Assembly (NCBI GenBank): GCA_947624755.1
Contig: CANQLQ010000008.1
Span: 1-19,281, forward strand
DNA: 19,281 nucleotides
Source: an uncultured Clostridia bacterium
Lineage (GTDB): Bacteria; Bacillota; Clostridia; Oscillospirales; Acutalibacteraceae
Reading direction: 5' to 3'
Positions 6,852 to 14,191 of the stretch are shown here, piece after piece. The stretch's first letter is position 1. Each line of letters begins with the position of its first letter. A program made the translations under genes and the position numbers. A model generated the notes under the pieces. The model worked only from the letters and a program-made list of their open reading frames with translations. It was not told where the DNA came from and did not search any database.

Positions 6852-8345
6852 TTATTTGTTAAGATAAGAAATAAATCTTTCAAAGCCTTCTCTGCCCTTT
6901 TCGTCACGCTTATAAACACCGGCATGTTCAAGAACCTTTTCAAAGACCTTGCCGATTTCGTTTTGAATTATACCTTCCGCATTTTCTTCGGTAAAATCAT
7001 ACTTGCCGGCGAAAGTCTTTACCCAGTCGGCGTGCTTTGCAATGGTTTCGTTTGCTGCAATATCTTCACCGGAAAGTATTGCTTTTTTAATTAGCGCCAT
7101 TTCATTTTTAAGTCTTGACGGAAGAACGGCCAAGCCCATAACTTCAATAAGACCGATATTTTCTTTTTTGATGTTATGAAGTTCTTTGTGCGGATGGAAA
7201 ACACCGAGAGGATGCTCCTTAGTTGTTATATTGTTGCGAAGAACAAGGTCAAGTTCAAACATATCGCCGCGTTTTCTTGCAATAGGGGTAATCGTATTGT
7301 GCATTTCGCCGTCTGTTTCGGCAAAGATAAAGCTTTCTTCGTCGGTATATCCTCTCCATGCGGTGAGAATCTTATCGCCGAGAAGGGCAAGTCTGTCTGT
7401 GTCAGTGGAAGAAATTCTGATAACCGACATAGGCCAGTTAACAATACAGCATTTTATATCTTCAAAGCCTCTTATTGCAAACTCTTTTTCGCTTTGCGCT
7501 TTTGCCATTGCAAATTCATAGTTACCGCCCTGAAAATGTTCGTGCGAAAGTATAGAGCCGCCGACAATCGGAAGGTCAGCGTTTGAACCGATGAAATAAT
7601 GCGGAAAAATCTTTACAAAGTCAAACAGCTTTTCAAAAGCGGCCTTATCAATTTTCATCGGTATGTGCTGCTTATTGAAAACAATGCAGTGCTCATTATA
7701 GTAAACATAGGGTGAATACTGCATACCCCATTTTGCACCGCCGACCGTAATCGGAATAATTCTGTGGTTTTGTCTTGCCGGGTGATTGATACGTCCGGCA
7801 TAGCCTTCGTTTTCCGGGCAAAGCAGACATTTCGGATAGCCAGACTGCTTTGCTTTTTTTGCCGCCGCAATTTTTTCGGGGCTTTTTTCCGGTTTTGAAA
7901 GGTTTACCGTAATATCAAGCTCGCCATACTTGCTCTCATATTTCCATTTGAGGTCTTTTTTTATACGATAACGTCTGATATAGTCGGTGTCACAACTGAA
8001 TTTATAATAAAAATCGGTTGCTTCTCTCGGTGACTTTTCGTAAAGTGATTTAAACTTTGAAATTACATATGACGGTCTTGGAACAAAAATGCTCATAAGC
8101 TTTGTATCAAAAAGGTCGCGGCTTACCGTATCTTTTCCGATAATTCCTTTTTCACCGGCAAAATCAAGAATTTCTTTAAGTACGCTTTCAAGCTCAATAT
8201 TTTCAAAAGATTCATCCGGTTCTTCATACTCATCAAGACCGAGAATTTCAAGAACACGGTTAGTCACATAGGTTATGTCCTCTTTTTCGATCAAGCCTGC
8301 ATCAAGAGCATAGGTAACAATTTTTTTAACGCTTTTGTATATCAT
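6852..8345 (-). CDS. galT: UDP-glucose--hexose-1-phosphate uridylyltransferase, Firmicutes (class II) type
   Basis: GalT swaps UMP between UDP-glucose and galactose-1-phosphate in the Leloir pathway in the cytosol. The 497-residue length suits the long Firmicutes-type enzyme. Seen motifs are CLLCPENEGYAGR (174-186), NHPARQNHRIIPI (187-199) and the active-site SHEHFQGG (267-274; His268, His270, Gln272). The start at 8345 is chosen because a CGGAGGGA site lies just upstream. A further in-frame ATG at 8429 would add 28 residues that run into repeat DNA and has no such site. No galK or galE is in the window. A TATAAT at 8382-8377 (minus) is a probable -10, and its upstream part is the end of a dispersed repeat. 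Confidence 0.95.
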   Translation of the reverse strand: MIYKSVKKIVTYALDAGLIEKEDITYVTNRVLEILGLDEYEEPDESFENIELESVLKEILDFAGEKGIIGKDTVSRDLFDTKLMSIFVPRPSYVISKFKSLYEKSPREATDFYYKFSCDTDYIRRYRIKKDLKWKYESKYGELDITVNLSKPEKSPEKIAAAKKAKQSGYPKCLLCPENEGYAGRINHPARQNHRIIPITVGGAKWGMQYSPYVYYNEHCIVFNKQHIPMKIDKAAFEKLFDFVKIFPHYFIGSNADLPIVGGSILSHEHFQGGNYEFAMAKAQSEKEFAIRGFEDIKCCIVNWPMSVIRISSTDTDRLALLGDKILTAWRGYTDEESFIFAETDGEMHNTITPIARKRGDMFELDLVLRNNITTKEHPLGVFHPHKELHNIKKENIGLIEVMGLAVLPSRLKNEMALIKKAILSGEDIAANETIAKHADWVKTFAGKYDFTEENAEGIIQNEIGKVFEKVLEHAGVYKRDEKGREGFERFISYLNK

Positions 8346-8376
8346 TGGATTCCCTCCGAAAAAATAATTAATGTAA

Positions 8377-8382
8377 ATTATA
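8377..8382 (-). promoter_or_regulatory. Probable -10 hexamer of galT
   Basis: TATAAT on the minus strand lies 32 bases before the galT ATG. The best -35 candidate, TTAGAT with 16-base spacing, is weak and lies inside the flanking repeat. Confidence 0.4.
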
Positions 8383-8652
8383 ATGAAGCTCTGATTAAAT
8401 CTAATCCGGGCACACATGGCGTGCGGCAATTACGCGGGATAGAAATTGTATAAAATTATAATTTTACTCCGCGAAAATACTTTGTCCCTAATTTAAAAAT
8501 ATCTTTTTATAATCCAAAAATTTAAGTCAATACTTTGTGTATTAACGAGAATTTTTGGGCAAAATGTCGGAATAATTTACCGTCAAGCAAGGTAGCTTGT
8601 ATTAATCAGTGATTCCATAGACTTTAAGCGTGATTTAATCAGAGGTTTCTTA
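8382..8652 (-). repeat. Dispersed intergenic repeat, copy B (inverted relative to copy A)
   Basis: This fills most of the 8346-8830 gap. Its reverse complement matches 18727-19051, about 85-90% alike over the shared core by eye. Shared parts in order are CTGATTAAATCACGC, GGAATCACTGATTAATACAA, a TTGACGGTAA hairpin region, a 34-base block that is identical in both copies (beginning AAAAATTCTCG), TTTCGCGG, the palindrome TAAAATTATAATTTTA (8451-8466) and CCGCGTAATTGCCGCACGCCATG. The ends carry CTGATTAA-type inverted repeats. Copy B lacks a 27-base segment present in copy A. No protein is encoded. Beyond it, 8653-8830 holds only AT-rich sequence and the ribosome binding site of the next gene. Confidence 0.85.
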
Positions 8653-8830
8653 TAAGTAAGTGCAGACTGCGGTGCTATATGCCATATGAAATTATACACT
8701 TCACAAAAAGCCAAATCAATGTTTTTTTGTAATTTGTGTCAGAAAAGTACTGTATTGAATAATATGAAATGAAAAAAACAGTAATTACCTATATGAACAC
8801 GGGTTATTACAAATTGTCGGAGGTTATTAT

Positions 8831-9907
8831 ATGCTGCAAACTAAATCCTTTCTCGGTGCAAACACTCCGTTTGGATTTTCCTCGCTTTTTGAAGAACTTT
8901 ATAATCCATACAAAAACTGCCGCTCATACATCATTAAAGGCGGACCCGGAACAGGTAAATCATCTTTTATGAAAAAAATTGCAAATGCTGCGCAAAAAAA
9001 AGGTTATGATACCGAACTTATATTTTGCAGCAGCGATCCTCAAAGTCTTGACGGACTTCTTATACCTGCTCTTAATTTTTCAATTGCCGACGGGACTTCT
9101 CCGCACGTTATTGAACCGCAATTTCCCGGCGCCTGTGAAAACATTATAAATATGGGCGCTTTTTGGAATGAAGAAGGTCTTTTCAAGAAAGCGGATAAAA
9201 TACGCTCTCTTACAATTGAAAATTCGCTTTGTCACCGAAGAAGCGCGCGTTTTCTTTCGTCTGCCGGAACAATAAATGAGGATACTCAAAAACTTGTCAG
9301 CAATTTCGTTGACTTTGAGCGTGTAAACAGCTTTGCCGTCCGTTTCGCTCAAAGAGAAACGCCGCGAAAAAAAAGCAATATTCCGGGCAGAAAACAAAGA
9401 AGATATTTAAGCGCAATTTCACCCGAAGGAATTATCTTTCTTGATGAAACGGTAAAGGCTCTCGCTTCAAGGGTAATCGGAATTGAAGATGAATACGGCG
9501 CAGTCTCTTCGGTTCTTACTGAAAGAATCGGTGAATTTGCGGTACGCAACGGTTATGATGTAATTTTCTGCCGCTGTCCGATGAACTGCCGCGAAAGCGC
9601 GGAGCATATTATAATTCCCGCCGCTTCTCTTGCTGTCGTAACTTTAAAAAGCGAACATAATATTTCACTTGTTCCCGACCGGGTAATTCACGCAAAACGC
9701 TTCATTGATACCGAAGCCCTTGCGAATCACAAAAACCGTATCGCATTCAACAAAAAGGTCTGCTCAGAGCTTACAAAAGAAAGCATTGATTTTCTCAAAA
9801 AAGCAAAAGCTGTCCACGATAAACTTGAACAGCTTTATATTGAAGAAATGAATTTTAAAAAGGCAAATACATTTGCAAATAAATTTATAGAAAGAGTTAT
9901 TGTATAA
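8831..9907 (+). CDS. P-loop ATPase-like protein with a second, decayed P-loop half
   Basis: The 358-residue protein has a clear Walker A, GGPGTGKS (37-44), after PFGFSSLFEELY. This resembles a widespread but uncharacterised Firmicutes family of about 360 residues built from two P-loop halves. The second half (about 196-300) repeats the same order: SPEGIIFLDE, a hydrophobic strand, GYDVIFCRCP (241-250, matching GYDTELIFCSSDP at 58-70) and IIIPAASLAVVT (matching LLIPALNFSIAD). Its loop, GIEDEYGAVSS (217-227), has lost the Walker lysine. It should therefore bind nucleotide at one site only. CGGAGG seven bases before the ATG sets the start. It stops nine bases before the end of the convergent MATE gene, with no terminator visible. 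Role unknown. Confidence 0.75.
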   Translation: MLQTKSFLGANTPFGFSSLFEELYNPYKNCRSYIIKGGPGTGKSSFMKKIANAAQKKGYDTELIFCSSDPQSLDGLLIPALNFSIADGTSPHVIEPQFPGACENIINMGAFWNEEGLFKKADKIRSLTIENSLCHRRSARFLSSAGTINEDTQKLVSNFVDFERVNSFAVRFAQRETPRKKSNIPGRKQRRYLSAISPEGIIFLDETVKALASRVIGIEDEYGAVSSVLTERIGEFAVRNGYDVIFCRCPMNCRESAEHIIIPAASLAVVTLKSEHNISLVPDRVIHAKRFIDTEALANHKNRIAFNKKVCSELTKESIDFLKKAKAVHDKLEQLYIEEMNFKKANTFANKFIERVIV

Positions 9908-9916
9908 ACCTAATCC

Positions 9917-11290
9917 TTACTCCATATTATTGTCGGATTTACCGACTTTGGAAATTGTAGACTTATATACGCTTATAAAGGAAATTGTGCTTGCAATTGC
10001 CGACATAACCTCTGCAATCGGGAAAGCAAGCCAAACACGGTTAATGTTGCCGGTTCTTGAAAGAAGATATGCAATGGGTATGAGAACAACAACCTGTCTT
10101 GCGATTGAAACAAACATTGAATAATAGCTCTTTCCAAGCGCTTGAAAAACCGAACCGAGGCAGATACAGTAACCTGCAACAACAAACGATGTGCTTATTA
10201 TTTTAAGCGCGGGAACACCTATTTCCATCATTTCGGCCTGAGCGTCAAACAGCATAAGCATTTGTTCGGGAATAAGCCACATAAGGACCGTTCCGACTGC
10301 CATTATCGAGCAGGCAAGAGTAAGACTGAATTTTACGGTTCTTATCATTCTTTCCTTGTTTCCTGCACCGTAGTTAAATGCGATTATTGGAATAATACCG
10401 TTATTAAGACCAAAGACCGGCATAAATATGAAGCTTTGAAGCTTGAAATAAACACCAAATACGGTTGCGGCGGTTTCGGTAAATGAGAGAAGTATCTTAT
10501 TCATAAGGTAAGTCATAATCGAACCGATCGCAACCATTATGATTGACGGTATGCCGATTTTGTAAATTTCCAAAATATATTTTCCGTTTGGTCTGAAGTT
10601 TTTGATTCTTATGCGAATTTCCTTGTTGAAAAAGAAATTTAGAATAAGACCGACTATGAAAGCAAAAATCTGACCGATAACCGTTGCAACTGCCGCACCC
10701 TTTGCTTCAAGGCGGGGAAAAGGTCCGATACCGAGAATTAAGAGTGGGTCAAGAATAATATTAATAAGTGCGCCGGAAAGCTGAGAGAACATTGAAAGGG
10801 TCGTTTTGCCGGTCGACTGCATAAATCTTTCAATCATAATCTGACCGAAAACACCGAACGAAAAAATTGTACAAACCGAAAGATAATCTACACCGTAAGC
10901 AAAAGTCGATGAATCAGGCGAAATCTGGGTTCTAAAAAACAACTTTGTTCCGAAAAAACCGAACAGCATAAAGAAAAATGATGTGACGATTGAAAGGAAC
11001 ATACCGTTTGCCGCAATTGTATTTGCTTTTTCGTTGTTCTTTTCGCCAAGACTTCTTGAAACAAGCGCATTGACACCGACACCGGTTCCGGTTGCAAAGC
11101 CTATCATAAGATTTTGAACGGGGAAAGCAAGAGAAACCGCTGTCAGTGCGTCTTGCCCAACTTTTGCAACCCATATGCTGTCAACAACATTGTAAAGCGC
11201 CTGGACAAGCATGGAAAGCATCATCGGAAGCGACATTGAAATAATTAATTTTCCGATAGGCATAACGCCCATTTTATTTTCTTTTTTCAT
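9917..11290 (-). CDS. MATE family multidrug/Na+ antiporter-like efflux protein
   Basis: This 457-residue membrane protein has about 12 hydrophobic segments. It carries the MATE family pattern: an N-terminal PIGKLIISMSLPMMLSMLVQALYNVVDSIWVAK, a GVGVNALVSRSLGEKN loop after the second helix, and a second half beginning near NNGIIPIIAFNYGAGNKERM that repeats the same arrangement. The family exports drugs or metabolites in exchange for Na+ or H+; the substrate cannot be read from sequence. CAGGAGA lies just before the ATG at 11290. It converges with the ATPase gene at 8831 with a nine-base gap. An extended -10 promoter is seen upstream. Confidence 0.93.
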   Translation of the reverse strand: MKKENKMGVMPIGKLIISMSLPMMLSMLVQALYNVVDSIWVAKVGQDALTAVSLAFPVQNLMIGFATGTGVGVNALVSRSLGEKNNEKANTIAANGMFLSIVTSFFFMLFGFFGTKLFFRTQISPDSSTFAYGVDYLSVCTIFSFGVFGQIMIERFMQSTGKTTLSMFSQLSGALINIILDPLLILGIGPFPRLEAKGAAVATVIGQIFAFIVGLILNFFFNKEIRIRIKNFRPNGKYILEIYKIGIPSIIMVAIGSIMTYLMNKILLSFTETAATVFGVYFKLQSFIFMPVFGLNNGIIPIIAFNYGAGNKERMIRTVKFSLTLACSIMAVGTVLMWLIPEQMLMLFDAQAEMMEIGVPALKIISTSFVVAGYCICLGSVFQALGKSYYSMFVSIARQVVVLIPIAYLLSRTGNINRVWLAFPIAEVMSAIASTISFISVYKSTISKVGKSDNNME

Positions 11291-11331
11291 GTTAATCTCC
11301 TGTTTTTCAATCCTTTGATTTTATAGGGGAT

Positions 11332-11340
11332 ATTATATCA
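11332..11340 (-). promoter_or_regulatory. Extended -10 promoter of the MATE gene
   Basis: On the minus strand TGATATAAT (11340-11332) combines a perfect -10 hexamer with an adjoining TGN motif. A -35 is weak (TGGAAA at about 18 bases spacing). It lies about 40 bases before the start codon. Confidence 0.5.
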
Positions 11341-11466
11341 TACCGTTTTGCCTGTTTTCCATTGCAGTTTTGTAGATTTTAAATATAAATGGATATACCT
11401 TTTTGTGCATATTTTAGGATATTTTTCTTTTGTAACTCCTGTACTTTAAATTTGACAACTTTTTTC

Positions 11467-11495
11467 TTGCAGAATTTTTCAAATAAATATATAAT
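11467..11495 (+). promoter_or_regulatory. Candidate promoter for the 11548 gene
   Basis: TTGCAG (11467-11472), 17 bases, TATAAT (11490-11495). A better -35 word, TTGACA, lies at 11452-11457 but is 32 bases from the -10 and cannot pair with it. Confidence 0.55.
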
Positions 11496-11547
11496 TTAAA
11501 AAATACTTACTGTGCTTTTTTTGATAAAGCTTTAGAGGTGATAAAAG

Positions 11548-12273
11548 GTGGAAGATACAATTTTAAAAATCGCTTCAAAAAAACGGATATGGGAGCTTGA
11601 TTTTCTCAAAGGTCTTGCCCTTATTTTTATGGTGTGGGATCATATTATTTTTGACCTTTACTGTTTTTTCGGTTTTGACGTTTCTTCGCTCGGCTTTTTA
11701 AAAGAAGGAATAGGCGTAATATCTTCAATTATTTTTATGACGGTATGCGGAATTTCTCTGACGCTCGGAAAACATAATCTTAAACATGGCTTTATTGTTT
11801 TTTCGCTTTCACTTGCTCTTACTTTGTTTACCTTTATTTTTGATAAAATCACCGATTCAAATGCTCTTATTCTTTTCGGCATTCTTCATTTTCTCGGTCT
11901 TGCGATGATTATCGGTCATTTTGCAAAAAAACTGCCTGTTTTTGCTCTTTTCATTTTTTCGGTTCTTTCGTTTTTTCTCGGCTTTTATTTCAGAACACTT
12001 ACTGTTTCTTTGCCTTTTCTTTTCCCGTTTGGGCTTACGACATCTTCTTTTTATTCAAGCGACTATTTTCCGCTTTTTCCGAATCTCGGCTATGTTTTTC
12101 TCGGTATCATAATCGGCAAAAGCATATATAAAAATAAAAAAAGTCTTTTCCGTTTTTCACCCAAAAAAAGTCTGATGTGTTTTCTCGGTAAACACACATT
12201 GGTGTTATACTTCGCACATCAGCCTTTTATATACGGTATACTTTATGTTATTGTAAAATTAATTAATCACTAA
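11548..12273 (+). CDS. Multipass membrane protein, HGSNAT-like/DUF1624 acyltransferase domain
   Basis: The 241-residue product begins KKRIWELDFLKGLALIFMVWDHIIFDL, the signature opening of the heparan-alpha-glucosaminide N-acetyltransferase catalytic-domain family (DUF1624) and related acyltransferases, with an acidic/His WDH pair in the first helix. About seven hydrophobic segments follow, with GISLTLGKHNLKHG on a loop, and the last helix contains LGKHTLVLYFAHQP. Family members are thought to acetylate sugars or other surface molecules using cytosolic acetyl-CoA; no substrate is indicated here. GTG at 11548 is the start, with AGAGGTGAT about nine bases upstream. It converges with nth, six bases away, and no terminator is evident. 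The gene is unusually T-rich because of its hydrophobic codons. Confidence 0.8.
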   Translation: MEDTILKIASKKRIWELDFLKGLALIFMVWDHIIFDLYCFFGFDVSSLGFLKEGIGVISSIIFMTVCGISLTLGKHNLKHGFIVFSLSLALTLFTFIFDKITDSNALILFGILHFLGLAMIIGHFAKKLPVFALFIFSVLSFFLGFYFRTLTVSLPFLFPFGLTTSSFYSSDYFPLFPNLGYVFLGIIIGKSIYKNKKSLFRFSPKKSLMCFLGKHTLVLYFAHQPFIYGILYVIVKLINH

Positions 12274-12279
12274 AAATTT

Positions 12280-12915
12280 TTAATCTTTGATTTTTGCGCT
12301 TTTGCAATAATTTCTTATACAGCAAATCTCACATTTTGGTTTTCTCGCAACGCAAACCGCCCTTCCGTGAAGCACCATTCTGTGACAGAAATCGTTGCTT
12401 TCCTCCGGCGGCAAAATTTTTTTCAACTCAATTTCTACTTTATGCGGATCTTTCGTTTCAACAAGACCGATAAGATTCGTAATTCTGATAAGGTGAGTAT
12501 CTGCAACAACGGCAGGTTGTTTATATACGTCACCCATAATAAGATTGGCAGTTTTTCTGCCGACACCCGGAAGAGACGTCAGCTTTTCAATTGTGTCGGG
12601 AACTTGACCTGCGAAATCGGATTTTATTTTTTTTGCCATACCTATAATATCTTTCGCTTTTGCATGATAAAATCCGCACGAATGAATAATTTCTTCAATA
12701 TCGGAAAGTTCGGCATTACAATAATCATCAAGAGTTTTGTATTTTTCAAAAAGCAGCGGTGTAACAAGATTCACTCTTGCGTCAGTACATTGTGCCGAAA
12801 GTCTTGTCGCTATCAGAAGTTCAAGAGGATTGCCTGCTTCAAGCGAACAAAGCGCTTCGTTATATTCTTTTTTGAGTGCTTCAATGCAAAGAAGCGCTCT
12901 TTCTTTTTTTCTCAT
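12280..12915 (-). CDS. nth: Endonuclease III (DNA glycosylase/AP lyase)
   Basis: Nth removes oxidised pyrimidines from DNA and nicks the abasic site. From ATG 12915 the product has 211 residues. It shows the helix-hairpin-helix LTSLPGVGRKTAN with catalytic Lys121, the catalytic Asp139 in VVADTHL, and the [4Fe-4S] loop C188-x6-C195-x2-C198-x5-C204, numbers nearly identical to E. coli Nth. The alternative GTG start at 12921 leaves only two bases after AGG (12926-12924), whereas ATG 12915 has eight, so I prefer the ATG. It lies 54 bases downstream of the 8-oxoguanine glycosylase gene on the same strand, forming a likely base-excision-repair operon read away from the origin. Confidence 0.96.
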   Translation of the reverse strand: MRKKERALLCIEALKKEYNEALCSLEAGNPLELLIATRLSAQCTDARVNLVTPLLFEKYKTLDDYCNAELSDIEEIIHSCGFYHAKAKDIIGMAKKIKSDFAGQVPDTIEKLTSLPGVGRKTANLIMGDVYKQPAVVADTHLIRITNLIGLVETKDPHKVEIELKKILPPEESNDFCHRMVLHGRAVCVARKPKCEICCIRNYCKSAKIKD

Positions 12916-12969
12916 AGTCACAACCTATACGAATATTATTTTTTCGTGTAATCCTTTCTTTTTCAAATA

Positions 12970-13791
12970 TTATTGCTGATGCTGCCTGCGCCAATGGAAA
13001 AGATATTGCTGTGCTATTCCTTCAACTCCCTTTGTGCATTTTGGAAGTCCGTTTGGATAAAGTTCTTGCATAACTCTTTTTACCCATACATCAACCGGAA
13101 AAGCCTCAACTCTTGCGAACCCGAAAAGAAGCGAGCAATCTGCAACTTTGTTTCCGACACCTTTGATTTTTTTTAGTTCTTCCCTCGCTTCTTCAAGAGG
13201 CATTTTTTTTATTTTTTCTATATCTATTTCACCTGACGCAAATTTCTGTGCCGCATCAATTATATATTTATTACGAAATCCTGCCCGAAGAGGCGCCAGC
13301 TCCTCCGGTGTTTTTTTGCTGAGAATTTCAAAAGACGGAAATCCATATTCATACTCGTTTATTTTTTCACCGAAGTTTTCACAAAGTCTTGAAATAATTC
13401 CTTTTATTCTTGGTATGTTATTATTTTGAGAAATGATAAAAGAACAAATTGTTTCCCATTCGTCCTGTTTCAAAATACGTATTCCCGGAAATTCTTTACA
13501 CGCCGCTTTTAAGTTGTCGTCGTCGAATGAATCACAAATTTTTTTGTAATCTCTTTCAAGGTCGAAATACACTTTCCAAAAATTATTAAATTCTTCTTCG
13601 GTTATATTTTTAAAGATAATTTCATCTTTCTTTTGTATAATATCTACACTTTTGTTCTTTACAACTCCGTGAATTGTTCCGTCTTTATTTACTTTCCAGC
13701 GAAAGGATTGACCGCAATCAACGCTCAAGCCTATATCGAGATATTCAACGCCGGTAATTTTTAAATCATTGTTTTCTTTTTCTATCTTCAT
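12970..13791 (-). CDS. ogg: 8-oxoguanine DNA glycosylase, OGG1-like
   Basis: The 273-residue protein matches the OGG1 family found in many Clostridia. It removes 8-oxoguanine opposite C and cleaves the abasic site by a lyase step. Seen features are the N-terminal CGQSFRW (26-32), SQNNNIPRI (121-129; the Asn run that fills the hole left by the flipped base), the hairpin IKGVGNKVADC with catalytic Lys215, and the catalytic Asp234 in FPVDVW. The ribosome binding site before ATG 13791 is weak (AAAAAGAA). It is the first gene of an apparent two-gene operon with nth. It is divergent from dnaA across a 400-base gap, so it runs with leftward replication. Confidence 0.92.
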   Translation of the reverse strand: MKIEKENNDLKITGVEYLDIGLSVDCGQSFRWKVNKDGTIHGVVKNKSVDIIQKKDEIIFKNITEEEFNNFWKVYFDLERDYKKICDSFDDDNLKAACKEFPGIRILKQDEWETICSFIISQNNNIPRIKGIISRLCENFGEKINEYEYGFPSFEILSKKTPEELAPLRAGFRNKYIIDAAQKFASGEIDIEKIKKMPLEEAREELKKIKGVGNKVADCSLLFGFARVEAFPVDVWVKRVMQELYPNGLPKCTKGVEGIAQQYLFHWRRQHQQ

Positions 13792-13980
13792 TTCTTTTTA
13801 TTGCGGAAATTAAAAGATATTTTTCCGCTTTTTCCTTCCCTTTTTCAGTAAAAATTAAAAATCAATTTATTTTTTAATTTTTAAGTAATTTTTGAATCAA
13901 ATTCGCAAAAAAGTCATTTTTTGGTCTATTTAAAGCATTGGCGCACATTTATTTGTTCCTACTAATATTAAATAAAAAGC

Positions 13981-14009
13981 TTGCACAATTGATTTTTTTG
14001 TGATAAAAT
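13981..14009 (+). promoter_or_regulatory. Candidate dnaA promoter with extended -10
   Basis: TTGCAC (13981-13986), 17 bases, TAAAAT (14004-14009), preceded directly by TGA, which makes an extended -10. A start near 14016 would leave a leader of about 175 bases. Confidence 0.55.
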
Positions 14010-14071
14010 TAAATGAATGCATTTATACTGCTTATAAAGCTGTATTCGTTATAAATACTATTTTCTTTTAG

Positions 14072-14091
14072 TTATACCGTATTAGGTATAA
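14072..14091. promoter_or_regulatory. Inverted repeat overlapping a second -10-like hexamer upstream of dnaA
   Basis: TTATACC (14072-14078) and GGTATAA (14085-14091) form a perfect inverted repeat with a six-base spacer. The right arm overlaps TATAAT (14087-14092). It could be an operator or a weak promoter for dnaA; no protein can be assigned. Confidence 0.35.
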
Positions 14092-14191
14092 TCCTTCAAT
14101 TTTTAAGTTAGACAACTTTTTCTTTTGTTTTCATTATAAAACCAAAAATTACAAATATATTTCAAAAAAATAAAATAAGAGGAGGCACAAT

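Larger units (their letters stand above)
13792..14191. other. Non-coding dnaA upstream region
   Basis: This 400-base, very AT-rich gap separates divergent ogg and dnaA. I see no gene in it and no TTATCCACA DnaA box, nor the ATTTT(A/C)C words found on the other side of dnaA. It holds a candidate dnaA promoter and a short inverted repeat, listed separately. A second replication-origin element here, as in bipartite origins, is possible but unsupported. Confidence 0.6.

Noticed and set aside
8346..8429. 28-residue N-terminal extension of GalT
   Set aside because: It lies partly in the repeat, carries no ribosome binding site, and CGGAGGGA directly precedes the internal ATG at 8345.
8769..8972. 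Small plus-strand frame starting MKKTVITYMN before the ATPase
   Set aside because: It overlaps the ATPase start by about 140 bases in another frame, has no ribosome binding site, and its second half is a shadow.
11291..11547. Riboswitch or structured leader between the MATE and acyltransferase-like genes
   Set aside because: The stretch is AT-rich with promoter words only, and I saw no conserved aptamer-like core or terminator pairing.
12367..12951. Plus-strand open frame opposite nth
   Set aside because: It is an Phe/Lys/Asn-rich shadow of a gene with complete catalytic and iron-sulphur motifs.
13792..14191. Second origin half upstream of dnaA
   Set aside because: No DnaA-box-like cluster or trio run was seen there; only a promoter and one inverted repeat.
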